A stretch of 64,000 bases of DNA, from assembly GCA_020436935.1 (NCBI GenBank), contig JAGQWX010000007.1, positions 62,001 through 126,000 on the forward strand. Direction: 5' to 3'. Positions within the stretch are counted from its first letter, which is position 1. Every line of letters begins with the position of its first letter. Position numbers and translations under genes: made by a program. The DNA comes from Saprospiraceae bacterium (GTDB taxonomy: Bacteria > Bacteroidota > Bacteroidia > Chitinophagales > Saprospiraceae). Under the pieces are notes generated by a model, which was not told the DNA's origin, ran no database searches, and worked only from the letters and a program-made list of their open reading frames with translations. This document shows, one piece after another, positions 34,842 to 44,086 of the stretch.

Positions 34842-35969
34842 TCAATCACAAAGCTGGTTTTCAGGAGTTACTACTACCTCTCCTGTTACCGGTCGCAGGC
34901 GTGTTCTGGGCAACAAAGTGATGGAATTTGCACTCAATAAACCGGATGCTGCCCCTGATATTTCAAAATTGATTCCCTGGACAATAAGGCTGTTTCGGGC
35001 TATCAGGATCTTTCTTCCAAACACCGTATTTTCATTATATGCAGGGCTCAATGTAATATTGTTTGGCACCAAACAATCAGTGAGTATGTCCTCATTTAAT
35101 ATCATAGCCCTCATTCTTTCCCCTTGCTGGGCCGAGAAGTGGTCATGACAAGTTTCTTTTCCATATGCCATAATGTTGCGAGTGTCCGGCTGATAAAGAC
35201 TTTCTGTGCAATCATCTCTTATAGTGCCGCTGTATTCACAAGCCTGATCGATGTATTGTCCTGAGTCATAATTTTCTGTATCATGTGGATCCGCCGGTGT
35301 GTCACACAAGAGGTCTCCGGTAAAATCGCAGTTTCGGCATATTCCGTTTCTAGTTACATTTTCGCTGCCAAGGCCTGTTTCAAATGTATGATACAAGCCT
35401 AAACAATGTCCCAATTCATGAGCAATCAAATCAAAACGGTCCTCTGAAGCCATAATATCTCCATCAACAGAAAGATAGTTATTTGGAATGTCGTATGCCG
35501 AACCCCCAAATATTTTATCATCTTCATATACAAATTTGTGGATGAAGATGTTGATAGCATTCCCCACCAGAAAAGGCAACAAATCATCTTCCTCTTCGTC
35601 AACTCTTTGTTCCATTAAGTCAGAGCTATTGATTTGTTGAATACCTACTAGTTTTAGACAGATATCTGCTGGAGCAAAAAACGACTGAGTTGCTTCGAGT
35701 TGACTCATCAGGTCTGTCATTTCAACAGCAGGCCCTGTTCCATCACTTTCTGCAATGATATGGATGAATATTTTGATTTGGTAGGTTTCATTGGACCTAT
35801 ACCCGGCAGGAAAGGCTGGAGTGAAATAGGGCCTCACAGGTGACTTTGTTCCGCATCCATAGGTTTCCTGAGCAGTTATTTTTGTAGGAACAACAAAGTA
35901 ACTCCATATCCACATCAACAAGAAGGTAAGTGGTCTGAAAACCAAAATTTGAACTTTTGCAACACTCAT
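34842..35969 (-). CDS. Secreted M43-family (pappalysin-like) zinc metalloprotease
   Basis: 375 residues. An uncleaved or long signal (about 1-34: FLLMWIWSYFVVPTKITAQ) is followed by the mature enzyme. Zinc site HELGHCLGLYHTF (about 186-198, HExxHxxGxxH), a CDTPADPHDTE loop and the Met-turn NIMAYG. The C-terminal part (IVQGINFEISGAASGLLSAN) looks like a short beta domain; no T9SS sorting domain is seen. It is the last gene of a three-gene minus-strand operon with spacings of 8-33 nt. Family members degrade collagen or process other secreted proteins. Confidence 0.82.
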   Translation of the reverse strand: MSVAKVQILVFRPLTFLLMWIWSYFVVPTKITAQETYGCGTKSPVRPYFTPAFPAGYRSNETYQIKIFIHIIAESDGTGPAVEMTDLMSQLEATQSFFAPADICLKLVGIQQINSSDLMEQRVDEEEDDLLPFLVGNAINIFIHKFVYEDDKIFGGSAYDIPNNYLSVDGDIMASEDRFDLIAHELGHCLGLYHTFETGLGSENVTRNGICRNCDFTGDLLCDTPADPHDTENYDSGQYIDQACEYSGTIRDDCTESLYQPDTRNIMAYGKETCHDHFSAQQGERMRAMILNEDILTDCLVPNNITLSPAYNENTVFGRKILIARNSLIVQGINFEISGAASGLLSANSITLLPRTRLRPVTGEVVVTPENQLCD

Positions 35970-35981
35970 GATTTGTGATTT

Positions 35982-36494
35982 TTACTGACTTTTGATATAG
36001 GATTCGTACAAGTTTCCGCCAACAATCTTCTTTGGACTGTCTTCCATAATATGGTTGACAGCCACCCATTTTTTGATCAATTCGTCATCTTCTGTCAGCA
36101 CCAACTCATCCTTTGTGGCTTTATCTACTTTTCTGAATATGATGAAATGGGGCTCAAATGAGGTGTAGGTAATGGTCAGCAATTGCTCCTTTTCATCATA
36201 TTCCCAGGTGCCACTCTCGTTCATGCCATATTGAACTGTAGAAAACTTACCTGAGCTCCCGGACATTTCCTGTTCAAACATGATGTAGTCTCCTTCCTGA
36301 GGCATCGTCGCTGACATGGCCTCTGAGAAATCGTTGTAAAAATGTTTTCCTTCCACTTTTTGGGCAGTCCATTTTCCAAGCAAGGAAGATGGTGTAATAC
36401 TGTTGTTTTTCTGGCCACAGGATTCAAGTACTATGATGAAAAATAGTGCCCATGTAAAGACCTGGGTTAATAATTTTTTGTTTTTGTGCGTCAT
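35982..36494 (-). CDS. Lipocalin-like hypothetical lipoprotein
   Basis: About 170 residues. The lipoprotein signal ends in VLESCGQ (Cys about 24 from the chosen ATG). The mature part has LLGKWTAQKVEG, then beta strands with YGMNESGTWEYDEKEQLLTI, in the manner of lipocalin-like DUF4488-type proteins. I place the start at 36494 (MTHKNKK); the frame is open for 8 more codons. Cotranscribed with the M43 protease gene 12 nt downstream. Function unknown. Confidence 0.65.
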   Translation of the reverse strand: MTHKNKKLLTQVFTWALFFIIVLESCGQKNNSITPSSLLGKWTAQKVEGKHFYNDFSEAMSATMPQEGDYIMFEQEMSGSSGKFSTVQYGMNESGTWEYDEKEQLLTITYTSFEPHFIIFRKVDKATKDELVLTEDDELIKKWVAVNHIMEDSPKKIVGGNLYESYIKSQ

Positions 36495-36526
36495 GATGGT
36501 GTTTTTTTTTAATCTCAAATTAGACT

Positions 36527-37492
36527 TTAGAATAAGTTATTGGGATCGTTGACGATGAAGGCAAAATCGCCATCCACTCTCACACCGTCAAGGTCAAAAA
36601 TAAAGACATCAAATTCGCTGGGTTTGATGTATTTGGCGGTGCAAATTTTGGGACTTATAGATTGCGCAGTCACAATTATTGAGCTTCGGGGAGAAATTCT
36701 AGCGAATCCAAAATTTATTTTATAGTGTCCAGTTGCAACATGTGTAATTGTGGTACCCGGTAGTGGGCTGACCCAAATTGCACTAGAAGCATCGGCTGAA
36801 ATTGTACCATGGGCAATAGGAAGGAAGTTTTCATCCGGAGCTCCGGGCCTGCTGATTTTTTTATTGATCAGAATATTGCCTTCATCCTTAAGGGGAGGGT
36901 AATTGATGAAAGTCGCGAGATTACCATTGCTGTCAATACTCCATCGGTCGACTCCATTAAAACGGAAAATTATTTTACCATCGGTATTCCCACTATTAGT
37001 TCCAAGCCTCAAATTATCTCCAGACAGCTGAACAAATCCAGTGTTAATTCCAGTACTTTTAAACTGCAAAATTGCTGAAGGATGATCCACAATGAGACCT
37101 GATGTACTTCTGATGTTTCCTCCAACTTCCAGTTTTTCTACAGGACCTGCAACGTTGATTCCTACATTGTCCCCTATATTAAACATTTGTCCGCTACCTC
37201 CCCCGACCCAATAATCACTATTTAGCAAGGTTTTCCAAACACCATTTTGTCTTTGATTGATTTGGTGGGTAGTTGTGTTGTAAATCAACAAACCATTTGC
37301 GGCTTGAAAAATTGCATTGCGTTGCGTATTGGTCATCCTTGGAAGAAGCAAACCCTTTGATGTACTCCAAAGATCCAATAAGGCACTTGAGTCTGACTTT
37401 GTTGTTCCAATACCAACACTTTGGCCATAAAAAGCCGTACAACCTACAAGACATAGAAACCAAAATACAAAGGTTCTTTTTAAGTCAACCAT
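36527..37492 (-). CDS. Secreted tail-fibre-head-like protein
   Basis: 321 residues with a signal peptide (VFWFLCLVGCTAFYGQS). The mature N-terminus SVGIGTTKSDSSALLDLWST plus KGLLLPRMTNTQRNA is the common 'phage-tail-like' beta-hairpin module of Bacteroidota secreted proteins, with SGLIVDHPSAILQFKS farther on. There is no S74 chaperone domain and no sorting domain. First gene of the operon with the lipocalin-like lipoprotein and the M43 protease. Probably surface-associated; no catalytic motif seen. The phage-like module does not indicate a prophage. Confidence 0.65.
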   Translation of the reverse strand: MVDLKRTFVFWFLCLVGCTAFYGQSVGIGTTKSDSSALLDLWSTSKGLLLPRMTNTQRNAIFQAANGLLIYNTTTHQINQRQNGVWKTLLNSDYWVGGGSGQMFNIGDNVGINVAGPVEKLEVGGNIRSTSGLIVDHPSAILQFKSTGINTGFVQLSGDNLRLGTNSGNTDGKIIFRFNGVDRWSIDSNGNLATFINYPPLKDEGNILINKKISRPGAPDENFLPIAHGTISADASSAIWVSPLPGTTITHVATGHYKINFGFARISPRSSIIVTAQSISPKICTAKYIKPSEFDVFIFDLDGVRVDGDFAFIVNDPNNLF

Positions 37493-37712
37493 ACATTTAA
37501 CATTTAAAGATGATCATGGATTTTAATCATACGATTTCTTAAACCACCATAATTATTTTTGATTACATCCATAAAAGTCCAACAATTGAATCCATTCGGA
37601 AATAGCGAAAAGGGGTGATATTGCTGTGATTGGATAGTTATTGTCGCGAAACGTAACACAAGTCACCTTGAATTTGTATTCAGTTAGCTTACTTTACTAC
37701 AAAATAGAAGAC

Positions 37713-37958
37713 ATGATATTCAAAAGAGTGCTCACCGGATGGACCTTTACCAGAATGGTTTATACAGCAGTAGGATTATATATTGTTGTGCAGGCCATTT
37801 CAGACCGGGAATGGGCATTTTTACCTTTGGGTCTATACTTCGCTTCTATGGGAGTCTTTGCCTTTGGTTGTGCAGGAGGGTATTGCGGAGTACCAGCGAA
37901 ATCAGTCCCCGATGCTGAAAATGGTCAGGTAACGTTTGAGGAGTTGAATCAGCAGTAA
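37713..37958 (+). CDS. Small two-helix membrane protein
   Basis: About 81 residues from the ATG at 37713 (the frame is open upstream, but that part overlaps likely promoter sequence). Two membrane segments: WTFTRMVYTAVGLYIVVQAI and WAFLPLGLYFASMGVFAFGC, with the C-x-G-G-Y-C end (GCAGGYCG), typical of DUF2892-like/YgaP-type small membrane proteins often seen next to rhodanese genes. No rhodanese is adjacent. Function unknown. The soluble tail (PAKSVPDAENGQVTFEEL) faces the cytoplasm or periplasm. Confidence 0.65.
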   Translation: MIFKRVLTGWTFTRMVYTAVGLYIVVQAISDREWAFLPLGLYFASMGVFAFGCAGGYCGVPAKSVPDAENGQVTFEELNQQ

Positions 37959-38033
37959 GCATCTGCGTGTCAGCGATTAGGTTGATATGACCTTGTCTGA
38001 TGACATGGTTTTGAAGTAGAGGATTACTTCTTT

Positions 38034-38714
38034 TTATTCAGCATTCATCAATTGTTGCGCTTCTTTGTATTTCCAGTGAGAGGATGGGAAAGTTTTGAGT
38101 AGTGCCAGACCTTTATCCTTTTCCTGATTTAAAATATAAGAAAGGGCCAGGTACCACTGAGATTCTTCCGCAAATGGAGAAGCGGCAAGCTTGGAATTGG
38201 CCAATTGTGTGATGGCTTCGGGATAGTTTTTGGCATAAAAATGTGACATGCCCAGGTAGTATGTCGTTTCCGCGTTTGCAGAGTTGATCGATTCAAAATT
38301 TTGGATGGCAAGAGACCACTCCTTTTGATTAAAAGCACTGACGGCTGCATTATAAGCATCTTCATTGTCATTCGCCCCTTTAGTAGCTCCCGGATGGCTG
38401 ATGATTTCGGCATAGGCAAATTGCTGAGACATATCGTTCAGATTGCCGGAAGAGTTATTCATAAGCTGATATGCCATAAAGAAGATGAGCAAGGTCGCAG
38501 CGATGCCTGCGACATATTTTAAATATAAAACTCTGGTTGGCTTTTCGCTTTTGGCCCTTGGGGCATCCTCTGCTTTTGTAGCGGTAATGCCATAGTTTTC
38601 TGCCAAATCTTTGGCGAATTCAGCTTTCAAAGACTGATCAAAAACCTGCTGAACTGCTTTTTTGAGATAGACTTCATTGTCCTGCACCGATAAATCTTTT
38701 TTTAGATCTCTCAT
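38034..38714 (-). CDS. Anti-sigma-like membrane protein with TPR repeats
   Basis: 226 residues. N-terminal cytoplasmic part of about 77 residues, one membrane helix (about 75-93, YLKYVAGIAATLLIFFMAYQ) and a periplasmic TPR-type domain (about 118-226: NDNEDAYNAAVSAFNQKEWS, ETTYYLGMSHFYAKNYPEAI, ESQWYLALSYILNQEKDKGL). Same plan as the protein at 25217-26134. It overlaps the sigma gene stop by 4 nt (ATGA), so the pair is coupled. Presumed role: hold the sigma factor and read an envelope signal. No zinc motif. Confidence 0.82.
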   Translation of the reverse strand: MRDLKKDLSVQDNEVYLKKAVQQVFDQSLKAEFAKDLAENYGITATKAEDAPRAKSEKPTRVLYLKYVAGIAATLLIFFMAYQLMNNSSGNLNDMSQQFAYAEIISHPGATKGANDNEDAYNAAVSAFNQKEWSLAIQNFESINSANAETTYYLGMSHFYAKNYPEAITQLANSKLAASPFAEESQWYLALSYILNQEKDKGLALLKTFPSSHWKYKEAQQLMNAE

Positions 38715-39232
38715 TCCATCATACTATTAAATTGGGTGACTAGTGATTCCTTGCATCGCTCTTTTTGCTTTCTGACTGACTCCGGACTCTTTTCGAGTTT
38801 TGCAGCGATATCATTGAGTTTCATGCCGAAGAAATAATTCATCTTCAACAATTCCCTGCATGACTCGCTGATCAATGCCATTGCTTTTTCAAGTATTTGC
38901 ACCTGATCTTCAGGATAGGCCTCAACATCTTCATCATTCATTTCAGGAAGACCTGATATGAGGTCAGATTCCGATGAGTACACAGACTTTTTTTTTGACC
39001 TCAAATACTCTTGTGAAGCCATCTGTAGAAATAAAAATCTCAGGTTGCCATAAGTGATTTTACCATCGACCAGGCGCTGGCGGTAGGCGAGTAATGTATC
39101 CAATACAACATCGTAAGCATCTTCATAATTGCTCTGAAATTTTATTTGCAAGAACCTGATGCTTTCACCTACCTGTGAAAGAAAAATTTGTTTGAATAAG
39201 GTCTGGTCACCATTCATCAAGTTTTCCAACAT
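38711..39232 (-). CDS. ECF-type sigma-70 factor
   Basis: About 173 residues from the ATG at 39232. Region 2: MNGDQTLFKQIFLSQVGESI followed by YEDAYDVVLDTLLAYRQRLV; region 4: MALISESCRELLKMNYFFGM and KLNDIAAKLEKSPESVRKQK. The Cys in 'SESCRELL' matches the partner factor at 24.6 kb. The frame continues upstream to 39517 (95 more codons) with a hydrophobic stretch (FWSVLCILLTLFVLQ), which is not expected in a sigma factor, so I start at the first Met that fits region 1/2, but the longer form is not excluded. Divergent from the subtilase/CHAT operon. Confidence 0.78.
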   Translation of the reverse strand: MLENLMNGDQTLFKQIFLSQVGESIRFLQIKFQSNYEDAYDVVLDTLLAYRQRLVDGKITYGNLRFLFLQMASQEYLRSKKKSVYSSESDLISGLPEMNDEDVEAYPEDQVQILEKAMALISESCRELLKMNYFFGMKLNDIAAKLEKSPESVRKQKERCKESLVTQFNSMME

Positions 39233-39602
39233 GATCTGGAAATCATTGGCTGAAAGGTCAAAATTTTTTTGCAATTCTTCCAAAGGAAATTCTGAATTGG
39301 TTTGAAAGTGTGACAAAGATAATCGTTCAACTCCAAACGAATGAAGATCACTTTGTAATACAAACAAAGTCAAAAGTATGCACAGGACCGACCAAAATTT
39401 TATTTGAAATTTTCGATTCACATTCAAATAAGAAGGTTTCAGTGATTTTGTGACGCGATTATTGAAAAACTTTTTTGAGAGACCGATTTTCAAAATAATT
39501 TTGAAGGGTATCATCAATTAGACAAAGTTTCGATGATCCACTGGAAGTTTTATTGAAAATTACTTTCTGTGAAAATGTCACATTATTTGAAATTCAAACT
39601 TA

Positions 39603-39636
39603 TTGATTCGACAAATCTTGTCTGCATATATTTTTG
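39603..39636 (+). promoter_or_regulatory. Putative promoter of the subtilase/CHAT-TPR operon
   Basis: A TTG at 39603 and a TATTTTTG box (39629-39636) are separated by 23 nt; the box fits the Bacteroidota TAnnTTTG consensus. The subtilase ATG is only 12 nt after the box, which implies a very short leader. It lies in the divergent region with the sigma gene. Confidence 0.4.
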
Positions 39637-39648
39637 TAAAGGGTGACC

Positions 39649-41211
39649 ATGAAGAAAATTAGAAACTTATTGTTGCTGTGCATTGGTCTGCCTCATTTCT
39701 TATTGGCTCAGGTGGGGGTTGATACATCGGCATTTCAGTTTTTCATCCAACTGGATGGTATTGTACCTGAAGATACCATCATTGCATATCTTACCGACCT
39801 AAATGCCACAGAAGTCTGGAGAAATGATAATGTTGGAATTGCTCTATGGCAGGCCAATGGATACCCTTTTGTCACGGCTGAGGGAGTACAGGTAACAGAC
39901 ATTTACACCATCATCAGAGAATCAGCAAGAAAAACAAAGATCCAGGAAGCGACTTTTGACATATTGACTTCTCTGGGAGATATTCAGGACAATGCGACTG
40001 GTTCTTGTTTTGATATTGCTGATTATACCATGGCTCAGGGGAATGGAGAAAAGGTTAAAATTTCAATTCTGGATACCGGGATAAGCCCCAATATTGCCTC
40101 ATCTACCACTGGACATCTTAATTACAATCTTTTGGATTATACAGGATATGATTATATCAACAGCGATGATGAGCCGGAAGATGATAATGGACATGGTACC
40201 CATATTGCAGGCATCATTCACAGCATAACAAATGGGATTAGTATCACCGGAACAAAGGTGTCATTTGACATTAGAAAAACGCACAATGCACAGGGCCAGG
40301 GGATGACATCTGATATTGTGAAAGCCCTGCTTGATGCGTCCGCCGATCATGCTGATATTGTCAATATGAGTTTTGGTATGCCTGATGCCTTCATTCCCTC
40401 AAAATTTTTTCCTTTAAGATTGGCCATCAATCATTTGTCTTCTGAAGGCATTCTGGTGATTTGTGCCGCAGGAAATGAAGGAAAGAATATTGATGTATTG
40501 TCGAATACCACATTGCCAGCCGGATTCCCCGACCCGGGAATTTTATCAATATCTGCATTTGATTGTTCAGAGGAACTCGCTGTATTCAGCAATTTTGGAT
40601 CAGAAAATACAGATATCTCTGCTCCCGGATTCAAAATTCCAGGCCCCGATATGGCAGGAGGGTTAAGGTATGCATCTGGTACAAGTCAGGCAACAGCGGT
40701 TGCGACGGGCGTTGCAGCGCTTGTGCTCACCCATGGCGCTGTATTTGATTTTGGTTTATTGAAGTGTGCACTCATCAATGGTGCAATTGAAATACCTGCT
40801 CTTTCAGGGCTTTCTGTTTCGGAAGGAATCATAAATACGGCGAATGCGAAAGCTTTATACCAGGCACCTCAAGCCGGTTACACGGTAACCAGTTACCATA
40901 ATAACGGCATTGGTTCTTTAAGATTTGGAATTGAAAAAACTTGTGGAGTATCACAAATAGACATTGACCCCTCTCTCAATGGAATTCCCTTACAAATATC
41001 AGGAAATGACCTGATCATCTCCAGTAATACCATCATCAATGGACTCGGCATGATGACCTCAGAAATTCAGTTGGATGGAAATGTTGCTCTAAAGATCAAC
41101 CCGGGGTCAATGCTCCATCTTTCTAATCTTTCTATCAATAAATCAGGGAGCCAGGCTACCATTATCAATCAGGGAAACTTAATTTTGGGTTCAAACGTAA
41201 AAATTGAATAG
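39649..41211 (+). CDS. Secreted S8 subtilisin-like serine protease
   Basis: About 520 residues. Signal peptide MKKIRNLLLLCIGLPHFLLA, a short pro-region, then the S8 domain with Asp about 142 (ILDTGISP), His about 182 (GHGTHIAG), oxyanion Asn about 278 (CAAGNEG) and Ser about 346 (SGTSQATAVATG). The last 100 residues (SLRFGIEKTCGVSQIDIDPS and later NTIINGLGMM) look like a parallel beta-helix cap. No sorting domain. The stop codon overlaps the TTG start of the CHAT-TPR gene by 8 nt, so the two are coupled. Starting at ATG 39649 instead of GTG 39643 fits the signal peptide. Confidence 0.85.
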   Translation: MKKIRNLLLLCIGLPHFLLAQVGVDTSAFQFFIQLDGIVPEDTIIAYLTDLNATEVWRNDNVGIALWQANGYPFVTAEGVQVTDIYTIIRESARKTKIQEATFDILTSLGDIQDNATGSCFDIADYTMAQGNGEKVKISILDTGISPNIASSTTGHLNYNLLDYTGYDYINSDDEPEDDNGHGTHIAGIIHSITNGISITGTKVSFDIRKTHNAQGQGMTSDIVKALLDASADHADIVNMSFGMPDAFIPSKFFPLRLAINHLSSEGILVICAAGNEGKNIDVLSNTTLPAGFPDPGILSISAFDCSEELAVFSNFGSENTDISAPGFKIPGPDMAGGLRYASGTSQATAVATGVAALVLTHGAVFDFGLLKCALINGAIEIPALSGLSVSEGIINTANAKALYQAPQAGYTVTSYHNNGIGSLRFGIEKTCGVSQIDIDPSLNGIPLQISGNDLIISSNTIINGLGMMTSEIQLDGNVALKINPGSMLHLSNLSINKSGSQATIINQGNLILGSNVKIE

Positions 41212-44017
41212 CCTTAAGTCCAGTGTTAAATCCTCCTTCCTCCTTATAATAATTTTTGGAATCACCCTATATGCTTTCCAATCAGAATCCGGTTTGCGCC
41301 AACAAATTGAGCAAATGTGGGATGAAGAAAATGCTGAAGGCATCAATCAATTGGTAGAAGACCCATCATTTACAAAAACTTTCCAACAACTCGATTGCTA
41401 CGACAAGGGCTTCATTGCCCACCTCATTGGCAAAAATTTCTACATACAAAACAGAGAAATTGAAGCCATCCATTGGTTTAAAGACGCTGTTGAGCAATAT
41501 TGGAAAACATGTCCCAAAGCCAGTGATAAAGAAATCAGTAATGCACTGTACAATATTGGAATAGCATACCAATATACAGATCAGCAGCTCATGGGGAAAA
41601 GGTATGTTGATTCAGCCATGACCATCATTTCAAAAATACCAGATTATGATCCATATTCCCTGTCTCTCAAGTACCAGGGAGCCGGAAGTTATTATGCACA
41701 AATCAGGGATTATACCAAGTCCAATGCCTATTTCAAAAACGCTAAAAAGCTCTCAAATCATTTAGACCCTCTCGATGCCTATTATCTGAATATCGATTAT
41801 TTGACCCTGATGATTAAGTTTAGAAAATACGACGATGCACTGGAACTGATCCAGGAAATCGAAGCCGAATTTTTAGGAAATCAATTGATCAACGACCCTT
41901 ATGACGTGGCTGTATTTGAGCTCAATGCTGCAGAGGTTTATCTGGAAAAAGGAGAGTACGATAAGGCTGAGCAATTTTCAAAGCGAGCCCTTACCATTTT
42001 ACCTGATGAAGAAGTCAGTCTTCAATCCAATGCTTTCGAAATTTTAGGAGTACTTTATTTTAGATCAGAAAACCTGACTGAAAGCAGAAAGTATTATGAA
42101 CGTGCATACAAAATCCGACAAGAAGACAAAAACATGGTCCAGCAAAGGCTTGCCCAATCTTTTGCTTTAGAGAACCTGGCAGAACTTGAACTAAAGGCTG
42201 AAAATTATGAGAGGGCTATGGAATATATCAGTTCTGCCATAAAACTCCACAACAATACCTTACAATATGACCAAAATGGCGATCCAATCATTAAAAAGCA
42301 AATGGTCTTCAATGGTTTTCATCTTGCCAGACAGTTGCACATCAAAGCTCAGGTTATCTCCAAAGAGTCAGCTGGGGAGTTGCAGCAGCAAAAGCTTGAA
42401 AGAAGCCTGGGTATTTATATGAAAATTGATTCTTTAAATAGGATCATTCTCACAAATGCCTTCTTAGACGAAGCCAAACTCGAGCTGCTGGGGACTATGA
42501 ATCACTTCACCTCAGATGCCATAGAAGTTTGCAAAAGGCTTTATGAACTAGACCATGAGCAACAATATCTGGAACGAATCCTGTATTTTTCAAGTGCTTC
42601 TAAGGCAGCTGTGTTGTCAACCCTGGTGGCTTCCAATCGACAATTGATGTTTGATGCCTCAGACAGTCTCGTCAACAGATACTTCATCTTGAAATCACAG
42701 CTCAATGAGATGGAGATGAATGAAGTACACAATGGGGGAGTTGGCAGCATTTCTGACACATATACTTCCACCTTGTCTGAGTTGGAACATTTGCAAGACG
42801 CGATTTCCGGCAATAGCCAAGGCCAGTTTCAAAGCTTTTCTGCTCATGGCCTCACAGCCAACATACAAGATAAAATCCGGCCTGACATGATGATGGTTGA
42901 TGTATTCAACGACGAGGATAAACTGACCCTTTCCTATTTGACCAAAGATTCATTTTTTGTCCATTCATATGAAAAAGCCATATGGGCTGAGAAACTGAAA
43001 GCCATTAAAGCAAACTTGAGATCGCCCAATAATGGCTTTGATGAAGAAGGGCCGATGGCGCTTTATGCAATGTTTTTCGATCCATTGAAAGCAATCCATG
43101 GCATAAAACACATTCACTTTATACCGGATGGGCCGGTAAATGGTTTGCCGATTGAAGTGCTTATGGACAAAGACAGAAACTATTTACTCTCAAATTATAA
43201 TATTTCGTACGGGTTTATCGCCACTGCCTTGCTGCAAGAAGGACGAAAACCGGATTATAAAAAACAATTTGCAGGCTTTGCGACAACATATTCCAACGGA
43301 CTTTCCTCAAGATTGGAGCAGGAAGGTTTTGATCAGAAGATCACCAAACTTTCCCAGCTGGCTTCCGCCAACGAGGAGTTGGTCCAATGTGCTGATTTAT
43401 TTGGAGAGTCAGCCTACCTCAATCAGGCTGCCACAGTAGACCAGTTTTATGCCCAGGCGCTTCAAGCCCGTATTGTTTATCTTTCACTACATGGCATTGT
43501 TGATCATGAAGACGGATCCAGATCAGCCATAGTATTTGATGACAGAAGCCATGATTTCTTGCTCTATGCCTATGAATTGACCAGACAACCCATTGCCGCA
43601 GAACTAGTTGTGCTCAGCTCTTGTGATACTGCAGATGGACAGCTCAAAGAGGGTGAAGGCATCATCGGCATGTCAAGGGCATTTTTGTCTTCTGGGGTCG
43701 GTAGTCTTGTTTCCAGCCTATGGTCAGCCACCGAAAAAAGCTCGCTTAAAATACTTCCAGCTTTTTTGGCAATGGTCAAGAAAGGTAATACCAGGCACGA
43801 AGCACTTCGGGAGTCAAAACTGAGCTATCTTAAGAATGCTCCTCCCAGCCAAAGGCACCCGTATTATTGGGCCAATTTTGTATTGATAGAGAATGCAGAT
43901 TTTTTGGCAGAAGAAAAGAACTTTGGCAATATCCCAATTTATCTTTTGTCTGCCCTTGCCATTTTGGTCATCACCATAATATTTCTAAAAAGAAGATCAG
44001 GATTAATTCAAGGGTAG
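41204..44017 (+). CDS. CHAT-TPR protein 2 (membrane-anchored)
   Basis: 937 residues starting with TTG inside the subtilase gene (8 nt overlap). N-terminal signal/anchor (about 12-24, LLIIIFGITLYAF), TPR region (about 60-400; typical YNIGIAYQYTDQQLMGKRYV and AEQFSKRALTILP units), helical linker, then CHAT domain (about 560-890) with His about 763 (YLSLHGIVDH) and Cys about 807 (LSSCDTADG). A single membrane helix (about 905-921, IYLLSALAILVITIIFL) and a basic tail (KRRSG) follow. The protease is therefore tethered by its C-terminus with the CHAT domain outside the cytoplasm, next to a secreted subtilase and a sigma/anti-sigma pair. Confidence 0.88.
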   Translation: MNSLKSSVKSSFLLIIIFGITLYAFQSESGLRQQIEQMWDEENAEGINQLVEDPSFTKTFQQLDCYDKGFIAHLIGKNFYIQNREIEAIHWFKDAVEQYWKTCPKASDKEISNALYNIGIAYQYTDQQLMGKRYVDSAMTIISKIPDYDPYSLSLKYQGAGSYYAQIRDYTKSNAYFKNAKKLSNHLDPLDAYYLNIDYLTLMIKFRKYDDALELIQEIEAEFLGNQLINDPYDVAVFELNAAEVYLEKGEYDKAEQFSKRALTILPDEEVSLQSNAFEILGVLYFRSENLTESRKYYERAYKIRQEDKNMVQQRLAQSFALENLAELELKAENYERAMEYISSAIKLHNNTLQYDQNGDPIIKKQMVFNGFHLARQLHIKAQVISKESAGELQQQKLERSLGIYMKIDSLNRIILTNAFLDEAKLELLGTMNHFTSDAIEVCKRLYELDHEQQYLERILYFSSASKAAVLSTLVASNRQLMFDASDSLVNRYFILKSQLNEMEMNEVHNGGVGSISDTYTSTLSELEHLQDAISGNSQGQFQSFSAHGLTANIQDKIRPDMMMVDVFNDEDKLTLSYLTKDSFFVHSYEKAIWAEKLKAIKANLRSPNNGFDEEGPMALYAMFFDPLKAIHGIKHIHFIPDGPVNGLPIEVLMDKDRNYLLSNYNISYGFIATALLQEGRKPDYKKQFAGFATTYSNGLSSRLEQEGFDQKITKLSQLASANEELVQCADLFGESAYLNQAATVDQFYAQALQARIVYLSLHGIVDHEDGSRSAIVFDDRSHDFLLYAYELTRQPIAAELVVLSSCDTADGQLKEGEGIIGMSRAFLSSGVGSLVSSLWSATEKSSLKILPAFLAMVKKGNTRHEALRESKLSYLKNAPPSQRHPYYWANFVLIENADFLAEEKNFGNIPIYLLSALAILVITIIFLKRRSGLIQG

Positions 44018-44086
44018 AGATTTTCTTACCATTATGATAAGAACTATCTCTGATTATTGACAATTGAGCTTTTCTGGTTCATTGGA

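Noticed and set aside
36527..37492. Prophage, from the tail-fibre-like proteins here and at 61682-62779
   Set aside because: Both have signal peptides and neighbours are ordinary secreted or envelope genes; no capsid, terminase, portal or integrase is present.
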